DNA of 64,000 nt. Origin: Fratercula arctica (Eukaryota > Chordata > Aves > Charadriiformes > Alcidae). Both the position numbers and the translations under genes were made by a program. Of the stretch, positions 25,601-37,287 are shown one piece after another; position 1 is the first letter of the stretch, and the number at the start of each line of letters is the position of its first letter. The notes under the pieces are model-generated. The model was not told the origin of the DNA. It saw only the letters and a program-made list of their open reading frames with translations, and did not search any database. The DNA lies in contig CANTUZ010000012.1 of the NCBI GenBank assembly GCA_947846985.1, positions 21,352,135 through 21,416,134 on the forward strand. Direction: 5' to 3'.

Positions 25601-27556
25601 CTAGCAAAGGCCTCTAGAAAAACATCCATGCTGCCTTACAGATATCATTATGTTTTCTTCAGACATACCCAGCCCAGTTTCAAACCAGCCAGCAGCAATA
25701 TAGAAACCTAATAATACAGAGTTCAGTGTGAACAATGTCCACTAAAAAGCAGAAAATATGCACCATACAGAACTTGCACAAGTGCTTTTTCTGTACTATA
25801 GATAGCACCCAAGCTAACAAAAGCTTGCATGACTACATATATGTGAAGTCATACCTTTCACCTGCCCTATAAATCAAAGATTGCTAAACCAATCATGAAT
25901 ACACGTCATACAGCAGCAGTAAGATATGTTCTTGAGAACCCCAGTAGAATTCTTTCTTCTGGGCATCTGATTATTAAATTTCACTTGACTCAGATAGATT
26001 CTGTCCACTCGGATGATTATTCTTCATGGGTTTTATCTTCAGTTAAGAAATCTGAATCACTTTAAAGACTTATTGAATACCCTTAGACCAGTCTTTGTTT
26101 CTGCTTAACAGACAATCGCAATTGTAGGCAGATTATTTACAGTAGTGGCACGGGCCTTTCCATCACCCTCCAAAATGGGATCTCTGTTTTGAAACATCTT
26201 TTACTCAGGTGTCAAATAGAGCTAGAGTACGTCTGCTAATCAGTTTGGATTTGAGTATTTTTTTTATAAAAGGGAGAGTTCCATTCTTTGTATCAATAAT
26301 AAAACAGTGAATAACGAGCAGCCTGAGCCACCTTGCAGACAAATAGCTGAATGCTGTGGTTACAGACAAACCCAGCATTTACATTACCCGTCCTATTCTC
26401 CCTCTTTACATCGTAGAGGTTACAATGAGCCAAGCGAGCATGTCCTTGGTCAGGGTATAAGCTGAATGAAGAATTTAGAGTCCCATTTTGTCATTTAATT
26501 TTCAGCAAATAGCACTCATTCTTGATGGAATTAGTTGCTAAACAACATACTTAAAAATGCACAAACATCAGAGTTAACTAAAATCTATTCAATGGTTCGT
26601 AACGTGATACATGAATGCAGGCTAAGGCTAGATGGACTCCAGAGCTGCTAAAGAATTTGACTCACCTCAGAACATGTGAGGACTTGCTAAACTGCCTTTT
26701 CCTCTCAGTCCGGTATTCTCCAGGGTGGTAGCCTCCTATCTGCTTTTCATTCTTAAGCCGTTTATTTTTCTTCTGAGGTGGCAGTGGTGCCAACCCCAGC
26801 AGATTAGCTGGTGGCCAGCAGCAGTCAGGTGTTCTCTGTAGAATTTCTTAATTCAGCTACTACTTTGTCTGAGAAACTTCCAATTTAATATCTCAGCTTC
26901 TAAGGTTCCTTCTTTCATCCACACCTCCATACTTCTTATTTTCCTCTCTCAAATAATGAGCACTTCTTGAGGAGAAAAGGACAAATATCCAAAGGATTGA
27001 TTTAATACAGTAGCTACGTCATATTTCCAAAACACAGCATCATCATCAGAAGATAGTTTCTTAGAATTGCTAGTGTAGCTGCTAGATCCTTTCATGACAA
27101 ATGCAAACTGTGATGTGACTTCATAAAAGTGTAATTGATTTAGAAGTTTCTAAAGATTTAAACACACCAGAAAGATTCTGGCCTAACTTTTCAACTGTAC
27201 AAAGTCAAAAGGACTTTGATTTCTTTGAACTATACAGATTACATCTTTTAAAAGTTTCCTTTCAACAAATTCCAGCGCGTACACTCAACATCCTCTGAAA
27301 GTGAACCATAAAAATCTATGTCTACGTGCAAGCATGAGCGCAAAAGAGATACTTAAGGTCTAGATGCAATTCCCATTACATGGGTATGAGAATTTTTCCC
27401 TAACCCCACCGACCACTGAATCAGTCCTCTTAATTACTATACAAAGTGGGTGTTGGTATGGGTGTGAAAGCATATATAAACTTAAATAATACTTTTCTTG
27501 ATCTCCCAGATATCACCTTTGATTTCGGGTTATGTTTTCTCTCTCTCCCCGCCACC

Positions 27557-27589
<33 letters not shown>

Positions 27590-30500
27590 ATACCTTTCCA
27601 GGATTTTTCCTCCTCTTCTTCCATCTGTGTGTCTAGGAGCGTTTAGAGTCCAGACTGAAATAAACCCATAGTAAAGGTTAATGATTCTTCAGTTCATTAT
27701 GCTTCTGTGAGCTTTTAATGATTAATTTTTGCATTATGATAATACTGCAATCGTCTCATGTAAAGATACGACATTTCAATATATTAAACAAATGCTATTC
27801 TGTAATAAGTGCAAAAATATGGCACACGTTCATTCCATTAGTTTCTTTTATAGCCCTCCAAGAATGTTCATCCCCTTATTATAAAATTTTTAAATTTTAT
27901 CACTATAATTAGAACCTTTGAGCAGTGTCCTAAGGACATCTTGCAGAGCTCAGGTCCAAAGCATTAACTGCTTTTAAATATTTTTTTTTTAGCCTTTACT
28001 TTCATCCTGAATGCATTTTTCTTCACATCTCAATTCTGAGTTCTGTGATACCTTTGTGTTTCAAAAAAGAGGATATTTTCACTAACAGATAAAAGTCCAC
28101 GTAGTATCCTATTATTGTAGCTCTACAAATCTGAGTTTAAATAGGACAAGAGCCACAGCACTATTCAGACTTCTCAAGCAGTCACAGAAGGAGATAAATA
28201 ATGTTTCTCTGCCAGCCTGCATTCAGCTTCTCTGGTCTGCTTACTTTAAAGGGAGGACAGGTTTCTATTATTGATGTTGACTTTGGTGTAATATTGTGGA
28301 TCCTAGCACATACTAAAGAATAAGTCAAAACATAAAACAATTTTTTCTATCAGGGTTATAGGCCATCATTACTCTACTTTTACTTTGGCTCAGATCACCT
28401 AGTTGTAACTATTCTGACTGAACTCAGCAACTGGTGATATCAGTTGCAGTTGCCTTAAGTCTACAGTCATCCATTTCTGACATGGATTCAAACACAATGG
28501 AAGACATATTTCACTCAAATATGGAAGGGCTTGAAATTTGCTTTTGTTTTTTCCTTGAAGTTAAAAGAAATCCTTCCAAAAACAAACCCAGAAAGAAAAG
28601 GTAGATGAACCAGGAGACTGAAGCTATACGGCACTCATCTATACCATTAGAGCGCCAGTTCAAGTCCCAGTTGAGAGTTAAGTCTGGACTTGATTCTAGA
28701 TCTTCATCAAAAAGTGACTTCCCAACTATTAGATTAATAAGGCAAATTTCTATCTAAAACCCAACAATTATACACTTAGGCAGAAAGGAACAGTCTTGAC
28801 TAGAAAGAGGAAAAAAAAAGTAGGATATGGGACACCTGCTTAAGTCACTACCTCAGTCACCAGAGAAAAGAATTTGACTGAGATACTAACCTTAGAGGTG
28901 TGCTTTAACTGGGCAGTGCTTTCTCCCTCTCTCGCATACATAGAAATTAGATATTTCATCCTGGATCTTTCTGTCTAGATGTGTTCCATCAAACACCTTA
29001 GTGCTAAGAAAATAAAAACTCTAATTAGGAAAAATATGCCTTAAACATCGCAGTCAGCTTTAACATGCAAAAAAACCCTATAACAGGTTTAACATGTAAC
29101 AAAAAGGGGAGGGAAAAGGAGCTGTGACCCCCTTTAAATAATATACAAACCTACAACAGAAGTCAATAGCCCAAAAGAAATTTTGACTGCTAAGCTTCAA
29201 TCTCCTTTTTACATTACGATAAAGTTGTTTTAAGAAGATAGTTAGCCCATCAGCCAAGTCTTAATTGACAAAATATTTCGGGTTTGCACTGCTAAAATCT
29301 GACAGAAATAAGTCAATTGCTGAATATCCTGCTGTCTTAGACAATATCCAAAATTAGTATATTTGGTATTCATAAGAGGTAGGCTTGTAGTCTCGTAAAA
29401 CAAAGTTCTCACTAACTAGACCTGGGTACCGTTCAAGGCTCCTCCCCTAATAAATAGGCCCTTAAAAATTGTTTCTTAGTGTTAGAAATCTCAGTTCCAC
29501 TCTTAGAAAGTGATTGCTATGAGCACCTGATGCAACATGTGTCACACCTTTGTGAACTACTCAGTTTTGTCTTGCAAATTTATTGGTAATACTTGTGAGG
29601 ATATTACTTGAGCAAACACTGCAAACATTAACCTTCTCAGCTGCTTGTCCCAGGTGCACTGAACCTAGGGCATCTTACATGACTGCTGTTCTGCTGAAAA
29701 GGAACACTTTCCAGAAACAAGATTTCAGCACTTTTCCCAGAGAATTAAGGACACAAAATGCCAACCAGTGACTAAGAAGGACACGCATATGCCTGTAAAA
29801 GCCTTAGTACATAGCCTCCAAGAGGAGCCGTTAAAACATACCAGTATTTTTAACTCTGTAGCTACGCAAGCTCTGTTCTAGTCTATCGGGAATGCTACAA
29901 TAACACCAGTCAAATGCTGTTACTATTTTATTAAAAAAAAAAAAAAAAGGATACTTGTTCTACCCATCAGAAATACGAATGCAATTTGATTTCCGTTGAT
30001 AGAGCTCATACTTCTGGAATTGTAGCTTCTAGTTATAGATTGATGAGAACTTTCCTCCATGGGATCCTCCTGAATACAGTTTGGCTACGTTTATTAAAAT
30101 ATAGCATATGAGGTGATGTGCTCTAGCCCTTTAAGTACTACCAGTTACAAGAACATTCTTCTGACTTTCTTACAACAAAAGAATTTGCTTCTTTTCATCA
30201 TGTGTATAAGTACACATACAAGATTAAGAGACAAACTCATAACCCTGGTGTCTGCATACTAGATTCCTACATCTTAAATTACAAGGGAGTAATTGCATTT
30301 CTTGAGACAATGTAGGAGAGAAAAATTGCTTAGAGATGAGGAAATGCTGTGGGGTGCTATATTCCTTGTCTGTTCCTTCCTGAAAAATAAGTTAATTTCA
30401 GCCACTGTTTTCAAAGTAGGCTCAGAAGGAACCTATTGCAGGTATATTTTTCCTTTAAAAGATGAGAATACCATTTCACAGTATTTTCTGATGCATGTGA

Positions 30501-33500
30501 AATTATAAGCTGATCTCATATTAGAGCAAAATTTGTCAGGGTAAGTAGAACCAGCCCCACTAATGTCCATATCCAAAATGTATTCAGTCTGCAGTGTTGT
30601 TCTCTGCCTGGTATTAAATCAATGGGAATTGTGATTACAGACTGGAGAAGGAAATTGAGGCTCTGGAAAGAGAGGAAATGGAAGTCTCAGCTAAGGAAGA
30701 AGCAATTTTAAAGAAACTTAAGTCTGTCGAAAAAACAACAGAAGACATAATAAAGGTTAGTACCAAATTACTCCAGAAGTAGAATTAATTACTCATTCAT
30801 CATGATAACCAGGGAAAGGGGAACTAGCTGGATCCTGTGAGTGGTTATAAGCTTTTGTCTAAAGTGACAGTAGTTCAAAGGGGTGAAGATATTATACTGT
30901 TCAAGTGCCCACATGTCTCCATTTGCTTGTTTATGGGCGTGGGGGAGCAATTCCTATCATTACTCATCTACAGCACATCTCAAAAAAATACAACTGCTAT
31001 TGGCACCAATCAGCAACTTCGCATCTCAGCCAGAGACAGACATAAGAGGTACAGGGCTGGCATATTCATGCTCCTTCAGGTGACGCGCCCAGCTAAACTG
31101 CATCACACTTTCCCCCAAGTCCCTGAGAGAGGTTGTAGTGAAACATGACTTAATATTATCAGTCAAAGGGTCATTTTGATACTTGAAAATCATCTTAAAT
31201 CATCTCAAAAATATAGTAATGAAACTGAACTTCAGTTCTGCAGTTGTTCTTACAGACACACGCTCTCTCTCTCTAAAAATAGGTAGGGAGATAAGTACAA
31301 CTGGAAAGCCAAAGTAGAGCCTTTGTAAATCTTTGAAGCCAACCAGCTTGGCCACAGCGTGAGGCTGTGTCACTGATTAAGACTTTGTAATGTCCTGTCC
31401 TTCCCTGTGTGACCTGGAATCATATTGGCAAAAAAAGACCAGAGAAGTTTCACTTTCTCCCTTGCCATGTTCTAACTGAGCAGGTTCTGCTTTTAGGCCC
31501 TTCTCAGTATGAAGCCGCACACACAAAAAGTTAAAACTATCACGTAAAGCAAACCTCTGTCTAGTTAACATCTTAAAACTGACTAATCACATTTATTGTT
31601 CATGGTTCTCTTTCCTAGTCTGTGAAGACTGAAAAAGCAGAAGTTGAAAAAGGTATGTTTAGTCAAAACGAAAAAAAAATTTAAAAAGGTTCCTGTAGAA
31701 GTCAGTGAAAGCATACTAAATGCTTTGTGGATCTTCTTTACTCAGAGGCAGCAGACTACATATACACCAGCATACCTGACCTTCCCAAGTATTTCAGGCC
31801 TTCTGCACTGAAGAGCACAGCATACGCTGCCACTGATGATGAAGAAAAGAGAAAAGGTACTGCTTATTAGTAACTCCAAAGGGAGTCCATATGTGCAAAG
31901 ACTTCCTATACATTGAATCTAATACACTTTAAGGGAAGGACAAACATTACAGATATGGGACAATGTTGTTCTTGTTTAAGCTGTGTTATGTTATCAGTTA
32001 GGTCATCAAAGCTGAGAGGTGGGACACTGGTAAGTGCCATTGAGAACAAGGATCAAGCATTTTTACATTGATGCTTATTTTCAGCACTTCGTTCCTCTAC
32101 CTGGTGCAAGTTTAAGTATTTCCTCCCTTCATATCAAACATTTCACAGTTGTTATCCGCACTTACACCTACTGGACAGCCAGCAGTATTCTGATTATTTC
32201 CCAACTACTACAAAACCTCCTAATCCTTTGAGTGCCCAAGACTCTTTAGTCTTGCAGCACATTGAGCTCTTTCAACTGCTACTGCCCAGCAAAACACCAG
32301 GGGCCAAGATTAAATCTGGCTCGGTCAATCACATAATGAAAACTGGCACCTCAACAGCTTATTTTTCCTCACAGAATTAGATACCAACACAAATATTTTT
32401 TTTCCACGTCAAGTTTTGACTGGGATGGAAGGGTGCATTCAAAATGAGAATACAATATGTTGGTTACGTATGTGATAATTTCACATATTTCATAATTCAT
32501 TCTAACAGTCATTCTCTAACACTGTCAGAACTCTTCCATAATATTTCTTGCAGCTGCTGCGTTATCAGTTTAAGCACTTGTTTCTTTCAACAGCATTGTT
32601 TGCCATGGAAATTAAAGTTGAAAAAGACATGAAGACAGGAGAAAACACAGTGTTATCAACAATACCTCTTCCCTCAAAGGAGTTTAAAGAGACAGGAATT
32701 AAAGTCTATGATGATGGCAGGAAGTCAGTCTATGCAGTGTCCTCAAATGGCAGCACAACACAAAATGGGATGGATGAACTTGCTCCTGTTGAGGTGGAGG
32801 ACCTGCTACGGCAGGCAACTGAAAAAAATTCCCAGTCTCCCACAGAGTATCATGAGCCTGTATTCGCAAATAAATTTTGCAGGCCAGTTACTCCTCAGAA
32901 AGACAAATTAGTCCCTGGACCAAAACTGGAAGACACTCACAGAAGAGAGATGAATGGATTTAGCAATCATCAGACGGATTTTTCCCCCAAAACAGAGCCC
33001 TTTAAGCATCAACATAAAGAGAATGGGCTTGATCTTCCAAAGGTAATACAGCCAAAGTCTCCCTCTCTGGTACGTTCCCATTCAGAGAAGACAGTTCACA
33101 CTAATCCTGAGAACAGGATGATACATAATGAAGAAAGAAAAGCTGCACATGAAGAATTAAAACCTTACCAGAATACAAGAGAAAGACATAATGAGACAAG
33201 GTTTCTAAGTCCCTGCCATCTTAATGAAACATCCCCGGCACCTCAAGAGGAGGAAGATGTTCAATACAACATTGTCCAAGCTGTACCATGTTACGTGGAT
33301 GATTCTGAACCAGTAACAATGATTTTTATGGGTTATCAGCGCATTGACGATGACGATGAAGAAGCAGAACAAAAGTTGTCACGATACGATGGGGTTATCC
33401 GTGCAGAATTAGTTGTCATTGATGATGATGATGATGATGAAGATGACAGCAAATCTGAGAAACCAGCATATCATCCCATAGGCCACTACAGTCAGGTTTA

Positions 33501-36500
33501 TCAGCCACCAAGCAGGAAAATCACAGAAGTCCCACAAATGAACCCCGGGAGCAGTCTGGGCGCGAGCCTGAACAAGGTACCCCACAAAAATTCCATCTCC
33601 CTGCGAGAACAAGAAGAACGCTTAAGCTCACCGACACACCGTGCACATCTTCACAGCCAGATATCTGGAGACGGTACTGAAGATCCCTCACTAACAGGTA
33701 ACAGAAAAGGACAATCATGTCACTGCTGTTCGCTCATGTAGCAAACTGATACTACTCTTATCTGCTAGCAACTGTTTCACTTTAGTACTTGGATTTTTTC
33801 ATGGACTAATACGCAATTACTAATCATTTCTTTGCTCTTGTTCGTTAACAAATGCCAATCTGCATTTTTGTACTGTTGAATTATTTCATCTTTAGCAATG
33901 CACTAGTTACCATATCAAAGTTTGGAAAACAAAATATCTCAGAAAAGCCATTTCTGTAACCTTCAGAGATTAAAAGTGCTTCTCTTTCAAGTGACAATTA
34001 AAAGTTCCATTAACGCTACCTCAATTAGCAGAATTAGTTTTCATTCCTACTAGGTAACTAACAGCATTGCTTCTTAACACTGTCTCCTCACTGGAACGTT
34101 TTTGTGCCTATCTGCATTCTAACTACTTCCTAGATAATCCAAATTGCTCCTTAAATCAGAAAGACTGTTTAATAACCAGCTTGCTTTGCATTTTTCTGGA
34201 ATCAGCATTGCCAACCTTGCCTTGACAATGTTTATGCAAGTTTTACCTTTTTTGTTAACCCAAGTTAGATATTCTTATAGCCTTTGAAAGACAAAGAAAC
34301 AGTTTTTCATTACTACAATGCGGTTAACCCATATAGTCCATAGTGTTATTTTTAAATACTTTTTATATTCTATTAATACTCAAGGTATCTATTTCTTACT
34401 ATAATTTTTTATAATAGAAGGTTGAACAATAGCAAGATCTTCCAGAAAAATGGAAAGCTCTTCCTTATGATTATGCTGTACTTTAACATATACTATGAAA
34501 CAGCATTTAAGTATATTTACAGAGCAGCAGATTTCAGACAGCAGTCACGTTCCACCTCAAGGAAAGAACACTGTGCTCGAATTATAGGAAGATCAGGGGT
34601 CCTAATTCCACGTTCCCTCCCTGTTCCTCTTCCAGACTATATTCTGAATAATTATGCAGTTTGGCAACAAAAGTGTAAGTTTGGGCCCTCCCTAAAGCTG
34701 CATTGGCAGCCCAGCATTTCTTTACAATACAGGTAAAGCCAGGAGAAAGGGTGGTCATTGGATCACATAAGGAGTTTCAAGTATTTCTGCTTCAGGATGC
34801 ACTGATTGGAAAGAGCCACTCAGTAAGTAATGCTCTTAGTTTATAAGAGTATCAGCCTCATGCATTCACACAACAGTCTGAAATATTCCAGAAGTTCTGG
34901 ACGGCCTTTCTGATCAGAGGCCACTGGGCTTTTCTATCACTTGAGAGGACCTTTCCTTCTCTCCAGCACCAATCCTGCCCTCTGTGCGCTTTCCTGTGCC
35001 CTCTGGGACCAAAGGCTGCTGCCAGCAACTGGGAGCAGAAGTAGCTGGTACAGGCAAGATAAACCACTCCAGCAACTGCTCCAGCCCATTATATTTTGGG
35101 GATAGTCCCTTAATTCCCCCATCACATACTTATAGGCATATAATGAAGAAGTGACACTCACCCACCCACCAGCTGGTTGCTACTGAAACCATTCATCCAA
35201 CAGCCCGCTGCGTAGGTGCTCCTGAACAGATCCCAGGAAAGAAATTTCTAAGAAGTCACTACAAGCTAGCAGTACCATTCAGGTGGCCTCATACAGGCCA
35301 TGAGATGTTAGCCGAGCACCTTGATCTGTAACAATCTTCGCTTAGTTTTGTCTCTTGAAAGAAGCATCTGAAACTTCTTCATTTTTCCCTGTCACTCAGA
35401 CACTTTCGAACAATTCTCTTTTGAGGTTAGTGGAAAACAAACACTGACTTTCAGAGAAGGGGGATAAGTGTAAATCTAGCAAACACATTTGAGAATCTGT
35501 TCTGTTAACCTGTGTTTGGTCTTACCCATTTACTGAAAAGCATTCTACCAAGGGGAAAATTTTCCTATTTCTAGCCAATTAGGAAAAAACTGGTCCCAAT
35601 TAAATTAAAAGCAGTTTAGCAGCCACCTCAAAAATACACCCCAACAGTCAGCACTGCCTCCAAGTGAGCCTCTTAAGTGCCCAGTAAAATTTGGAACCAA
35701 GCCATATTCCTCTTTACCCCTCTACCTATTTATTGGCACTCCTTGGGACATTTTGATCAGTGGAAAAAGGCAGGAAGTGACTCAGTTTTTCCCAAGCAGT
35801 CCTGTAATCTTACTGCGACTTCTAAAAAAGAAACAAAACCAGGAAAGCCTCTTAAATCTAGAACAATGTATTACACACAGCTGCTTCTTAGGGAAATAAA
35901 CTGTTTTAAAAGCAGCCACTGATGCCCAGCTTAGCAGGTTCACCCTAAACATCACCAGTGAAAACAGGGGAGTCAAAATTATTTTTGGTACCTCATCACT
36001 CATTACTAAAACAACAAACCATACAACAGAAAAAATAATCCTCTCTGAAATGAAAGCTTTGGGAGGCAGTTGCAGCATTTGAACATTAAATAGGCACTGA
36101 GGACTCTCTGAAAGAGAATGGAAAACAAGGAAGCGCAGGACAGACCAAGGAGATGGTCCCTTACATAACAAAGTTACTTTGGGAAAGAAATTAATCTTCA
36201 GAGCAAGTTTTTGAAAAAGTTAGAGATGGTGGCCAGTTACTGAAAAAGTTACGTGGCCAACTAGGAGACAAAGGAATTGTCCCAATGTAGACAGAGAAAT
36301 ACCATATTAAATTAGTTTTCAGCATGCCCCCAAAGTGACAGAAATGTAGGACATACCTCTTTCCCTATGGGAGTAATTTTCATTTCCCTATGAGCTTGGT
36401 GGGAGACTAATATCTCAAAGTGTGTGCCCTCAGAAAAACCATACAGAGAGAAGGATGACAATGCTATAATTAGGACACCAGTGTTTTGCATTATTAGAGC

Positions 36501-37256
36501 TTATTTTCTTTAAATTTCAGTCAAATGAATTAGTGTGCAAATGTTTTGAAGATTCAAAACTCATTAGGGAAATGAAAAGTCCTTGGGGGGGAACAAAGGC
36601 TAGACATAGCGGAATGAAAAAGGAAAGGAAAAACTGAAGCTGAATAGGCAGTAAAATCTACTGACAGTGTGGAACAGGCTCTCAAAGGACATGAAGGTCC
36701 AAGGTTTTTGGCAGGTAGCTAGTCTCAGCGAGCTAATTTTTTTTCCTTACCACTGGAAGTTGTGGCAAAAAAAAAAAAAAACCAACACAGCAGAGACTTA
36801 GCTCCATTTGCGTTAAAGAAAGTTAACATACAACAAAGCTTTTTCATAGAGAAAGATTCATGCATACCATCTGTTTCTGTAATGCATAGAGCAACACAAA
36901 AATGGACTATTGGCTGTAAGTGAAACATCAGACCAATTGTTCTCTCAAACCACAACCAGGACTCAAATCCTTCAGAATTCCGTGGTCTTTTCAAGAGCTA
37001 AGCTTAACATCAGTGGCTCTATGCTATAAAGTTACACTCAGATGCTTCTGATTTGCAACAACTTCAGCATTCAAAACATAACTCGAGTTGGACATTTGCT
37101 GACACGCATAAATCAAGTAAACAGCTGCTTTGACCCCCTGTCTCTCAGTGTAGAGACATATGCAGGATGAAGGAACAAGACATGCTATTTTGGGCGACTC
37201 TTCAAACTAACAGGTCAGAGAGCTGGAGATTATTCCCACTGTGTTCTCAGATCGAT

Positions 37257-37287
<31 letters not shown>

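Larger units (their letters stand above)
21868..30640 (+). other. PALMD: PALMD intron 4
   Basis: The second largest PALMD intron, about 8.8 kb. It contains a G/T-rich low-complexity tract near 24500-24556, a possible MIR-type SINE remnant at about 25455-25550, a T24 run at 27558-27581, and A/T runs near 29933-29948. No exon or gene is recognised. Short ORFs here look like chance. Confidence 0.7.

Noticed and set aside
28600..28700. GTTCAAGTC at about 28670, matching the B box of tRNA genes and tRNA-derived SINEs
   Set aside because: No A box at the right distance and no cloverleaf pairing could be drawn. It may be a decayed SINE, but there is too little to call.
32548..32593. In-frame extension of the large PALMD exon upstream to an ATG at 32548
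   Set aside because: The acceptor at 32593 and the phase of the upstream exons show that this part is intron.
33409..33718. Minus-strand ORFs opposite the PALMD large exon
   Set aside because: Shadow frames, including an Ile run opposite the GAT repeat. No supporting features.
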